Below are positions 1 through 7,996 of a stretch of 22,222 bases of DNA, piece after piece. The translations under genes and the position numbers were made by a program. The notes below the pieces were generated by a model. That model saw nothing but the letters and a program-made list of their open reading frames with translations, had not been told where the DNA came from and made no database searches. This DNA is from a virus. Each line of letters starts with the position of its first letter. Position 1 is the first letter of the stretch. Location of the stretch: positions 1 to 22,222 of IMG/VR virus record IMGVR_UViG_3300032334_001696. One strand, given 5' to 3'.

Positions 1-1022
1 CGACGGTTCTGATCCAACCCGTAACGTTCACCGATCGTATGAGCGTCCCGTGCCGCTTGGATAACACCAGACGGGTCACCTGCTTTCGGAAACGGGGCTG
101 TCGGGTTCATTTCTTCCGCCAACCGCAAATCGGCACCAGAAGCCATGCTTGAAAGTTTGCGGGCGTTTTGCCCAAACATTTCACCCAAAATTTTGCCGGC
201 AGGGTTACCTGTCATAAACGCGTTCGTGACGTTACCGAACCGGTTAGGCATCAACAAGTTCCCGGTAGCAGCCTGATATTCGGCGGTAGCTGGCCTGCGG
301 GTCAGCACAGCACGAATCGGGTTCATAGGTCGAACCGATTCGTTCAACGCAGCTTCAGCTTCCGCTAGCTGTCCGGTTCGAGTCAACCCTGCAAGTTGTT
401 TAGCGAACGGCAACACATCCAACCCGGTAAACAACGGGTGTTCCGCCATTTGCCGCCAACCCTCCGGGCCTTGCACCAAATTACCGGCAACAAACGACCC
501 AGGAATCATACGAATACCAGGGGCTTTTAACGCTGCCGCCAACGGGTTCATACCCGCCTTCTGATTTTTAGCTATCTCACCAAAAATGTTTGGCAACGCT
601 TGAACTTCATGCAACAACCCCATAGGCAACTTGGGAAGAGATTGCAACAAATGACGTAAATCAGTGAGAGTGTTACCACCAACATTTGAAATGTCAATAG
701 TTGGTCCAGCTGTCGCCGGAGTGTTCTGTACAACAGATTTTGCTGCAAGCATCGTCTGGTTTTTTGTTAACGGTGCTTGACCTTTAGCTACCCTTTGCAA
801 ATCCAATTTTTGGATGGCAGCCAAAACAGATGGGTCCAACCCCTGCAACTGGGGGGCCATCGTGTTGTATTTGTTTACAAACGATGTTTGTAGTTGAGGG
901 AGCGTGCTGACAACAGGAAGGTTTGTTGGGTCAACAGGAACATACCCCGGTTCGTATTGCGGGGAAAACAATGTTTGTTGCGCATACGGGTCTGTGTAGT
1001 CCTGCAACGAAAGATCAGTCAT
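1..1022 (-). CDS. Internal virion / ejection-type structural protein, partial (3' end beyond left edge)
   Basis: The reading frame is open from an ATG at 1020-1022 to the left edge, about 340 codons, so the C-terminus is missing. The start has a good ribosome binding site (AAAGG, 7 bases upstream) and lies 15 bases after the stop of the giant gene. The translation starts MTDLSLQDYTDPYAQQ. It is rich in Gln, Pro, Leu and Ala, has no signal peptide, and has no motif I recognise. Short segments such as LLHEVQALPNIFGEIAKNQ look helical. Its position as the last gene after a gp14-like protein and a giant protein is where short-tailed phages keep large internal core or ejection proteins (T7 gp15 and gp16 are the model). 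The role is inferred from position and composition only; a tail-associated protein is an alternative. Confidence 0.6.
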   Translation of the reverse strand, partial: MTDLSLQDYTDPYAQQTLFSPQYEPGYVPVDPTNLPVVSTLPQLQTSFVNKYNTMAPQLQGLDPSVLAAIQKLDLQRVAKGQAPLTKNQTMLAAKSVVQNTPATAGPTIDISNVGGNTLTDLRHLLQSLPKLPMGLLHEVQALPNIFGEIAKNQKAGMNPLAAALKAPGIRMIPGSFVAGNLVQGPEGWRQMAEHPLFTGLDVLPFAKQLAGLTRTGQLAEAEAALNESVRPMNPIRAVLTRRPATAEYQAATGNLLMPNRFGNVTNAFMTGNPAGKILGEMFGQNARKLSSMASGADLRLAEEMNPTAPFPKAGDPSGVIQAARDAHTIGERYGLDQNR

Positions 1023-1037
1023 CCCTGAACCTTTCTG

Positions 1038-4000
1038 TTACTGACCCAAAAGAGACGTAGCAGCAGCAGTTTTGGGTTGGCTGTTATCTAACGTGTACGC
1101 ATAATTCATAGGTGCGTATGTTCCCATACGGGCAATTGCAAGGTTAGTTGCATCAGCGTTAGCTTGAGCGTTCGCTGCTTGCAACCTTGCAGCATCAGCC
1201 ATCTGCGAGTTAGACATTTGGCTGGCGATCTGATTATACGCCCCAGCTAAACTTTCACCAGAAGCAGTCATGCGAGCCTGCAACGGTTGCATGTATTTAG
1301 AAATTTCGGTTTGCAAACCAATCAGATCACGACCCGTCAACGAATACGGGTTTGATCCTGCCATGCCAACAACTTGTTGTTCCATCTGATCCAAAAACGA
1401 TTTAACCTGGTTGGCGTCACCATCAGCGAGCATCACTTGGGTGTCGTAACGGGCTTTCAAAGCGGCACGTTGCTTTTCAGTCAACCCGGCGGTGTCCATC
1501 AAACCAGCAAGACGGGCGTAACGTCGATCGTTGCTGGTTTGCAATTGGGTTGCAGACCGATCATCAAACCAACCTTTAAGGGTGTTCCCGACACCACCAA
1601 TAAGCGCACCAGCCGGGATCGTAATAAGGTTAGCCCCAGGAATAATGGAACCAACAGCCGCACCAGTTGTTGCGCCTTGCAAGAACCGGTAACCAGCATC
1701 ATTCTGGTATTGCTTTGGAGTGAAAGCGTTCATCGTACGGTTTGTGAGTTCCGAAGCGATAAGCGGTGCGCCTTCAACAACACCTGCACCGATACTGCGA
1801 AGCAAACCAGGGCCAGCCAAAGATGAAAGGGCACCTTGCTCGGCCAACAAACCGGGGGCGCCACCAAAACCGCGGGAAGCTAGACGGGCAACACGGTTAG
1901 CGTTCGTAGCGAACGACAAACCTTCCGGACCGTAAGCCCAAAAACCGGGTTTGGAAGCAGCCGACACAAGAGGGTTGTTAAGAATTTGACCGCTGCCACC
2001 AGGGCCAGGGCCAGGCTCAAGAGGGCCACCACCTCCAAAACCACCGCCACCACCTCCAAAACCACCGCCACCGCCTCCACCAGCACCAGGACCAATAGCA
2101 AGCGGACCACCACCGCCACCACCAAAACCACCGCCACCGGAACCAATACCAATGTTTCCGCCGCCAGCCCCACCACCAAAACCAGGGACAACCCCAGGAT
2201 TACCGGCAGGCCCAATCGAAGCAAGCGGATTACCAGCAGGATATTCGTAAACATCACCTAACTGGTAACCATATTTTCCTGTAAAAGGTTCAACACCCAT
2301 ACGGGAAGCCAAACCTCTGCGGGCCACCAAACCCCCAGCCTCACCGGTACTGGACGGCAACGCCAACTGTGGTGTCGGGCTAGGCGTACCCATAAACTGG
2401 TTTACTTGGCTGGCAAGACGACTAGCAGGATTCATGGCCCGCAACTGTTGCTGGGCAACAACTTCCTCAATGCTCAACGGATTACCAGTTTGACCAGTCA
2501 ACTGATTCAAAGCAGCCTGGTTGTTCGTTGCACGCAAAAAACGTTCAGCGCCTTTAGCGCCTCTCGTTGTAGCCCTTCTACCAATAATAGCCATGTTTTC
2601 CTCTACAGGTCCAGTTCGAACAGTTCGCAGCATTTGCTCGAACGCACTTGGGGTTGGCGGTGAAAGCTCACCCATAATTCTAACAGGGGGAAGCCCCTGG
2701 GTAATTCTAACAGGGGGAAGCCCCTGGGCGGGGTTCCACGCAGGGTTCAACGCTCTAGCTACAACAGCCGGGTCCAACGATTTAGTAGCAGCCTGAGCAG
2801 CAACCCTAGTAGCAGCCTGAGCAGCAACCGCCGGATTCAACGATTTAGTGGCAGCCTGAATTGCCATAGCTTCAGCGGTAGGTGCAATAGTTTGAGTGGC
2901 AGGCGCAACTTGAGCAGCAACTTGCTCGATAGGAGTGCGAGTCAACACCCCAGAAACCATTTCGTTATTTAACCCGGCACGTAACGCTTTATCTAAAGTT
3001 TCTAGTTGCTTCAACATGTTTTTGGATTTCGAAGCAACAAACTTGTCACCCAAAATTCCGGATGCAACAATGCCAGCTATCCCAGCTTTAACTTCATCAG
3101 TTTTGCTGGAATTTTGGGCTTTGTACAAACCACGAACTTGAGACAACGCCTGCCGATATTGTTCAACTTTAGGGTTAGATTGAACAAACGGTGGAACAGG
3201 GTTAACGTGAACATCACTGTATTGCCAAGTGTTGTCCATCCCTTGTGCACCAATTGCTTTTGAAACATCATCCCGGTTACCTGTTTGTTCAGCTTTTGCG
3301 ATTATTTCAGCAGTGTTAGTTTTTCCAGTAAGCGGGTCAATGCGACCATTCAAATCTCCAGAAGCAGCTCTTTTTAAACGATTTAAAGCAATAAGTTCTC
3401 TAGATTCGTTTGCTTCTTGTTGCGTTGACGGAACAAACTTTCTTTCCGAAATTTTTAACGGTTGCCATTCAGTAACCCCAGGGTACTTATCCATCAAAAA
3501 CTTCAACCGGGCTTCATGCGCCGGGGTGTAATAACTGGTGTAAATAGACGGTTCAGCAGCAGGGTTTTTACCAGCAGCTTGTTGAGCCATCTGACTGGCA
3601 GCAACCTGAATAGGTGTCCTATTCTGTTTCCGTTCACCCCGTTTCGAATCGTAATCAATACGATCCTGAACCAGTTTCTGAAAATGAGCTAACGTTTTCT
3701 CTAAACCCTGAGGGATAGTAAGCCTATGAGCAGAACCGTTCATAGCCCACGCAGCAGAATTACCGCCAACTAGCTGCAACAGTTCTTTACGTAGCTCAGC
3801 TTTAGATTCGCCGGCGGCAGCACGAGCCCGAAACTGTTCGATCGTATCCAAAGTTTTTTGGTAAAACGGATCAACCGGGGGAGATGCCTGAGTAGGTGAC
3901 GGTGCAGGCGCCGCATCCAAAATCCCTGGGGGAATAGAAGGAATAGCCATGCCCGCCAGCCCATGTTGAATACTTGACTCCAAATAGGCAAGTTGTTCGT

Positions 4001-5789
4001 CTAACTGCCGGAATCGGGCAAGCTGTGTTCCCAACCCGTTTTCGGCAGCGATCTTATCCCACTGGTTTGGGGCAGCCATGCGAAGCTTCTTCAAATCGTT
4101 GTACGCCAAATCCTGGTATTCACGGATCAACGGATATTTTGCGTCGATCAACGCTTTAGTTTCAGGAGTTACTTTTACCGATCTCGCCAAATGAGGGTTG
4201 ACGTACTCCTCAGCGGTGTATGTGGTGTGCAAATCTGGGGAACCAGCAAGCTGATGAGGGGTTTTGGGAGTGATGTTTTTAAAATTAAGTCCTTGCTCTA
4301 ATTTTGCTTTCTTTGCTTCTTCTGCTCTTGCCGCTTCACCCGCCTGAGCTTTACTGAAAAGTGTGTTCTCCAACATTTCGAGACGGGCAACAAAACCTCC
4401 AGGAAGGTTCCCTTTCCCATGCTCAAATTCCATGATTTTTTTGTTGTCAGCCCACAGCCTTTTCATGACGGCTTGCAAAACTTGTTTGTCGCCACCGGCA
4501 TTGTGGGCTGCCCGGACCGCAGCAAGAGTTTTGATTGGGTTGTACATCGCCCCAGCCGCAACTTCGTTCAAATCAAAAGTGCGGTCATTGGTGCTTTCCG
4601 ATGCTCTGCGGGCAACAAACTCAATTGCGGTTTCAGAAGTTTGTTGTGGGACCGGTGCCGCTACCGGTTTAGTTTTCCCCAAAGTTACTTTCGGCATAGG
4701 AGGCACAGGGTTTGTGCCTAACCCCAACAGCCGTTTAGCTGTTGACCGTTGATCACCAATACCACGTGATCCAGCAAAATGGTCAACCGTAAAATTGATT
4801 CGTGGCCCTTGAACAAACTCGGCTTGTTTCTGCAACACTTTCAGATACTGCTGTGGCAGCATCGTTTCGATCTGTGCGCCTTGCAAATCTTGCAACTGTT
4901 GAGTCAGTTTTACTTGTTTCGCTTGGCTTTGACTGATCGATTGTTTCGAACCCATCTTTACGTCATACGGCTCAATTTTCTCATCTAACGTCAGCAAACC
5001 ATGTTTTGCTGACATGATCCTGACGTTTGCTTCACCTACCTGGGCGATAGCGGCTTTCAGGTTCCCTTGGAAGTTTGAACCGGTGTAAAGGTCACGGGCG
5101 GGCGTGGGCCCGGACACAGGATTTTTGGTAGCCGAACACGGGATGATGATGATGCGCTGCCCAGCAAACTCTCCAGGAGTAGCAGCAGCAGGTTTAACAG
5201 GTGTTTCAGCTGCCCGTGACACCGCTCTTTCCGCCGCAAGTTTTTCTTTACCTGCTTCTATTTCATCCGCCCAAGGAACACGACCTGTGTTTACTGCCCT
5301 GGAAATAATGTCAGGGATTTGTTTGCGGGCCTCTGCAAACGATTTAAAACTACCCCATTTTGCTGGTCTGGCATAATGACTTTTTGATTCGATTGCGGTA
5401 ATAGCAGGTCGAAAATCGGTGACTTGACCGCTTTTGTTGCCCACATAAAGGTCACCGTAATAAGGGTGACGCCACAAAGTTTTGCCACCGTAATCGTTTC
5501 CGCTTTCAATCCAACCATCAATGTTTGGTTGGGATGGCATATCAGACGGATCAATGCCTTGCGCTTTAGCGTCTGCCATGAACTTCTCAGCCATTTTTTG
5601 GGCGTTCTCTATTGTCCCAAAAAAATATCTTGATTCTGACATATCGCCAGCATGAATAAATTCCCAGCCGTTTACCGTTTTGTGCAAATCGCCAATGTCA
5701 TCATTGAGCCAAAGTTCTTCGGGTTCAATGCCATGTTTTGTTGTACTTTTACCCCAAGGTTTATACAAATACCAACCTGACTGCGACAC
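1038..5789 (-). CDS. Giant (1,583 aa) internal virion/ejection protein with an N-terminal DUF6884/YaaA-like domain
   Basis: The start is GTG (5787-5789), with AAGGGG six bases upstream. Residues 1-170 hold two Trp/Tyr-rich segments, each ending in a Phe-x(5)-Ala-type helix, possibly a diverged duplication. Residues 211-350 resemble DUF6884/YaaA-like domains: a hydrophobic strand then PCSATK (C218, K222), ARDLYTG (231-237), SAKHGLL (260-266), PYD (274-276) and a closing IGDQRSTAKRLL. The middle is long, helical and Gln/Ala-rich, with short tandem repeats around residues 985-1040. Residues about 1197-1267 are extremely glycine-rich. Residues about 1372-1404 form a hydrophobic glycine-zipper segment (GAAVGSIIPGANLITIPAG), which could insert into a membrane. 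Size, position after the gp14-like gene and the glycine zipper fit a protein ejected from the virion. The enzymatic role of the N-terminal domain is unproven, and its presence in a virion protein is odd. Confidence 0.65.
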   Translation of the reverse strand: MSQSGWYLYKPWGKSTTKHGIEPEELWLNDDIGDLHKTVNGWEFIHAGDMSESRYFFGTIENAQKMAEKFMADAKAQGIDPSDMPSQPNIDGWIESGNDYGGKTLWRHPYYGDLYVGNKSGQVTDFRPAITAIESKSHYARPAKWGSFKSFAEARKQIPDIISRAVNTGRVPWADEIEAGKEKLAAERAVSRAAETPVKPAAATPGEFAGQRIIIIPCSATKNPVSGPTPARDLYTGSNFQGNLKAAIAQVGEANVRIMSAKHGLLTLDEKIEPYDVKMGSKQSISQSQAKQVKLTQQLQDLQGAQIETMLPQQYLKVLQKQAEFVQGPRINFTVDHFAGSRGIGDQRSTAKRLLGLGTNPVPPMPKVTLGKTKPVAAPVPQQTSETAIEFVARRASESTNDRTFDLNEVAAGAMYNPIKTLAAVRAAHNAGGDKQVLQAVMKRLWADNKKIMEFEHGKGNLPGGFVARLEMLENTLFSKAQAGEAARAEEAKKAKLEQGLNFKNITPKTPHQLAGSPDLHTTYTAEEYVNPHLARSVKVTPETKALIDAKYPLIREYQDLAYNDLKKLRMAAPNQWDKIAAENGLGTQLARFRQLDEQLAYLESSIQHGLAGMAIPSIPPGILDAAPAPSPTQASPPVDPFYQKTLDTIEQFRARAAAGESKAELRKELLQLVGGNSAAWAMNGSAHRLTIPQGLEKTLAHFQKLVQDRIDYDSKRGERKQNRTPIQVAASQMAQQAAGKNPAAEPSIYTSYYTPAHEARLKFLMDKYPGVTEWQPLKISERKFVPSTQQEANESRELIALNRLKRAASGDLNGRIDPLTGKTNTAEIIAKAEQTGNRDDVSKAIGAQGMDNTWQYSDVHVNPVPPFVQSNPKVEQYRQALSQVRGLYKAQNSSKTDEVKAGIAGIVASGILGDKFVASKSKNMLKQLETLDKALRAGLNNEMVSGVLTRTPIEQVAAQVAPATQTIAPTAEAMAIQAATKSLNPAVAAQAATRVAAQAATKSLDPAVVARALNPAWNPAQGLPPVRITQGLPPVRIMGELSPPTPSAFEQMLRTVRTGPVEENMAIIGRRATTRGAKGAERFLRATNNQAALNQLTGQTGNPLSIEEVVAQQQLRAMNPASRLASQVNQFMGTPSPTPQLALPSSTGEAGGLVARRGLASRMGVEPFTGKYGYQLGDVYEYPAGNPLASIGPAGNPGVVPGFGGGAGGGNIGIGSGGGGFGGGGGGPLAIGPGAGGGGGGGFGGGGGGFGGGGPLEPGPGPGGSGQILNNPLVSAASKPGFWAYGPEGLSFATNANRVARLASRGFGGAPGLLAEQGALSSLAGPGLLRSIGAGVVEGAPLIASELTNRTMNAFTPKQYQNDAGYRFLQGATTGAAVGSIIPGANLITIPAGALIGGVGNTLKGWFDDRSATQLQTSNDRRYARLAGLMDTAGLTEKQRAALKARYDTQVMLADGDANQVKSFLDQMEQQVVGMAGSNPYSLTGRDLIGLQTEISKYMQPLQARMTASGESLAGAYNQIASQMSNSQMADAARLQAANAQANADATNLAIARMGTYAPMNYAYTLDNSQPKTAAATSLLGQ
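2029..2070. repeat. 21-bp tandem repeat, two exact copies, encoding part of the glycine-rich tract
   Basis: The unit starts CCACCTCCAAAACC and occurs exactly at 2029-2049 and 2050-2070. It lies within a wider imperfect CCACC-rich stretch (about 1995-2200). On the coding (minus) strand this gives GGFGGGG-type repeats of the giant protein. Length change by slippage is likely here. Confidence 0.85.
2675..2728. repeat. 27-bp exact tandem duplication inside the giant gene
   Basis: Two identical 27-base units (2675-2701 and 2702-2728) start TAATTCTAACAGGGGG and contain the small hairpin CAGGGG-GAAG-CCCCTG. They encode a doubled nine-residue segment (QGLPPVRI followed by T or M). A whole number of codons keeps the frame. 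Confidence 0.9.
2783..2829. repeat. 24-bp tandem duplication inside the giant gene
   Basis: The unit starts TAGTAGCAGCCTGAGCAG and is present at 2783-2806 and 2807-2829 (the second copy lacks the last C). A related, diverged copy follows at about 2850-2865. It encodes Ala-rich AAQAAT segments (AAQAATR/AAQAATKSL), probably an extended helix or linker. Confidence 0.85.
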
Positions 5790-5801
5790 ATCTAACCCCT
5801 T

Positions 5802-6647
5802 TTAGCTGGTGCGTGTTTGTGCGAAAGTCAACGCTTTTTCAATAACACCTTGAGCGAACTGGGCTTGTTGCAAATTGTTTGAATTCATTGCGTTCATCAA
5901 CGTGCTGATACTCATCGTTTGGTCAATGCCAAGCTGTGTGAGTCCTGTTTGAAGTTGCGACAAGAACTGTTGTGGGGCCAAACGATACTTTCGGGCTTGT
6001 GTGTCAACCTCGTTCAAGTTTCGCATCACACTGTTTTGTTGGGTAAGATATTGGGTTTCTGCCCCACCCAGTTTGTCTTGCTGGTTTGTTGCAATGTCAA
6101 TAAAATCTTGGCCTGTGCCAACACCACCGTACGCACCACGGGCAACAGCATCATGGGTAGCTGCCCGACGTTGCTGCATCGCCTGGTTACCAATTTCACC
6201 GATCGTGTTTTGGTAGCCTTGCGAATTGATTCTCGCTAACGCCTCATAAATGTTTCGGTTTAATTGGTTACCTTCGTAATCAATTTGGTTGCCAGCGATC
6301 TGGTTGTTGTATGTGGACCGCAGGGCACCACTTTTTGCTTGATATTGGCCTGGCAAAGAATTGATTTGACCAGCCAAATAGCTTCCGGTGCCTTTCAACG
6401 CTTGTTCTTGAAGGGCACCCATCCCCCCAAACAGTTCCATGCCTTGCCCAAAGTTTTTACCAAAATCTGTTTGAGTCCAAGGAACTTCTGGGATTGACGA
6501 GTAATCGCGTGTCCCGTAACCGTTCGCAGCAAAATAAGATGAGGTAGGGGTTTGTGTTTTCCCACCTGACATGTTGTTCATGTACCCGGTTCCAGCCGAT
6601 GGGCGTGGAGCCATGTACCCGTTGCTTGCTGCAACACCAAGTGCCAT
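5802..6647 (-). CDS. Internal virion protein, T7 gp14-like in position and composition
   Basis: This 281-residue protein starts at ATG 6645-6647 with GGAGG nine bases upstream. The start overlaps the adaptor stop as TAATG, which suggests coupled translation. The N-terminal 60 residues are Gly/Ser/Asn/Tyr-rich and probably disordered. From about residue 70 it is an almost continuous Gln/Asn/Ala-rich helix, with stretches such as QYLTQQNSVMRNLNEVDTQA and a Gly-rich break near residue 165-180 (ARGAYGGVGTGQDF). Size, helical Gln-rich make-up and place between the adaptor and the giant protein match the smallest ejection protein of short-tailed phages, which crosses or seals the outer part of the tail channel. 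I see no sequence motif that proves homology. The assignment rests on gene order and composition. Confidence 0.55.
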   Translation of the reverse strand: MALGVAASNGYMAPRPSAGTGYMNNMSGGKTQTPTSSYFAANGYGTRDYSSIPEVPWTQTDFGKNFGQGMELFGGMGALQEQALKGTGSYLAGQINSLPGQYQAKSGALRSTYNNQIAGNQIDYEGNQLNRNIYEALARINSQGYQNTIGEIGNQAMQQRRAATHDAVARGAYGGVGTGQDFIDIATNQQDKLGGAETQYLTQQNSVMRNLNEVDTQARKYRLAPQQFLSQLQTGLTQLGIDQTMSISTLMNAMNSNNLQQAQFAQGVIEKALTFAQTRTS

Positions 6648-7357
6648 TAAAACCAGCCTCCGTCGTTATACAACCAACTGGGAACCATTGGTGTGTTCGG
6701 TTGGAACGCCCCACCGGACTGGTCAGTCCACCGTTGAGTGAGATCCATCATTTCTGTAACCAAACCCTCATAGATTTGGCGTGCTTCCTGCCAGCGTTGG
6801 TCACGGTCTTTGCGTAACGCCATGTATTCCACATAGGCGTACACACAATCTTCCCAACCGTCAGGGATTGGGATGTCTGAACTGTCAGCGGTCCCGTCAG
6901 TTGCGAGCGCCACCGGAAGCGCATAATAGTAAACGTTAAATGTTCCAGCTGACGGTGGTGTCGGGTAGATCACCAGTTTCAGGCTTGGCGGGTACCCCCA
7001 CATGGTGAACATGCGTGGGGTTTGTTGGGTGATTGCTTGTTGCGTCCACCACACCGAATCCATGTTGTTAAAATCGGCGTATTCTAACGGGTACAGTTGA
7101 TCTGATCCGGACGGTTGCCATTCAACCCGGTACACACGGGTTAATGGCACCCCAATGGTGTACTCCTGGGTGCCGGCCGTGGCACTAATCGTTGTTTTCT
7201 TTTGCAACGATTCGGTGCGTCGCGCAATGTCTTTGCAAGCCTCGTTTACCCAACGGCGCAGTTGTGGGGACGGCCAGGCACCAGCCGTTTCGGATGCTGT
7301 TGTTTCATCGAGAAGAACCCGAATGGCTGTCAAAGCCGCACTAAGAGTTGTAGCCAC
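6647..7357 (-). CDS. Head-tail adaptor (tail tubular protein A / gp11- or P22 gp4-like)
   Basis: This 236-residue protein starts at GTG 7355-7357, with a strong GAGGAGG a few bases upstream. It shows the familiar adaptor pattern. An N-terminal helical part holds W28 and RRWVNEACKDIARR (about 34-47), followed by TAGTQEYTIGVPLTRVYRVEW, a segment with the WGYPPSL turn, then LVIYPTPPSAGTFNVYYYA. IPIPDGWEDCVYAYVEYMAL follows, and a C-terminal helix (KDRDQRWQEARQIYEGLVTEM). This module forms the dodecameric ring below the portal in short-tailed phages. It lies downstream of the nozzle-like and beta-sandwich genes and directly upstream of the gp14-like gene. In T7 the order is adaptor then nozzle, so here the order is reversed. 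Recognition is from the family pattern and is fairly sure. Confidence 0.8.
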   Translation of the reverse strand: MATTLSAALTAIRVLLDETTASETAGAWPSPQLRRWVNEACKDIARRTESLQKKTTISATAGTQEYTIGVPLTRVYRVEWQPSGSDQLYPLEYADFNNMDSVWWTQQAITQQTPRMFTMWGYPPSLKLVIYPTPPSAGTFNVYYYALPVALATDGTADSSDIPIPDGWEDCVYAYVEYMALRKDRDQRWQEARQIYEGLVTEMMDLTQRWTDQSGGAFQPNTPMVPSWLYNDGGWF

Positions 7358-7375
7358 CGTTACCTCCTCACGAAA

Positions 7376-7996
7376 TCAGTATGTCTCTATGATACTCAAA
7401 AAACAGTTGTCATATTGGTCTAACGTGACAGTACCGCCGGATGAAACCCGACCAATCAAATCCACGGTGTACGTGTCAGCACCCAAAATGGACTTAATGA
7501 AATAGGCGTTTGACGGGTAATGTGTTTGATCTGCCGCCCCAGTGGCAGCAACACTGAAATATCCGTCGATCGTAATTTCGCCGTACATCATGTTATGAAC
7601 AGACGCCGACGACCCATACATGCCGTTTACCCAATAATCTTGGGATGTGGCACCCACAGCGGACCCTGTGAATCGAACCCCAATATCAAACGTGTGGTTG
7701 TTTGACAGTTGAAAATGGGCGCCAACACGAACATTGACACCGGTCCACGGCTCAAACTTTTTGAACCCGTTGATTTGAACGCCACCAGAATACGGGAAAC
7801 GCCCCCAAGCAGGCTTGACTGTGTTGAACGTAACATTTCCAGCTGACCCAACAGACCGGTTGTTTTCCGTGTATTGCTTAAAAAACGGTAGGTTTGATGC
7901 CCACCGATCCAACTCCCGGTTGTTGCCGTAATGGTCACCCACTGTTTCAGGGGTGAACTTTGGGATCGTTATCCTCGAGTTTTCAGGTAACGGCAT
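7376..7996 (-). CDS. Beta-sandwich virion protein (C1q/TNF-like C-terminal half), probable tail or fibre component
   Basis: This 206-residue protein starts at ATG 7994-7996, overlapping the upstream stop as TGATG. There is no strong ribosome binding site of its own, so coupled translation is likely. The first 60 residues are polar (LPENSRITIPKF, then PFFKQYTENNR). From about residue 65 alternating strands appear: FDIGVRFTGSA, GEITIDGYFSVAAT and TYTVDLIGRVSSGG, ending DNCFLSIIETY. This ending, two antiparallel strands with a final hydrophobic strand at the C-terminus, resembles trimeric C1q/TNF-like heads on phage tail and capsid fibres. Position between the nozzle-like protein and the adaptor suggests a small tail-tip or decoration trimer. 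I do not recognise a named family. Confidence 0.55.
   Translation of the reverse strand: MPLPENSRITIPKFTPETVGDHYGNNRELDRWASNLPFFKQYTENNRSVGSAGNVTFNTVKPAWGRFPYSGGVQINGFKKFEPWTGVNVRVGAHFQLSNNHTFDIGVRFTGSAVGATSQDYWVNGMYGSSASVHNMMYGEITIDGYFSVAATGAADQTHYPSNAYFIKSILGADTYTVDLIGRVSSGGTVTLDQYDNCFLSIIETY

Noticed and set aside
1986-2261. Plus-strand Thr/Arg-rich frame and other small frames over the glycine tract
   Set aside because: Shadows of the repeated glycine codons of the giant gene.
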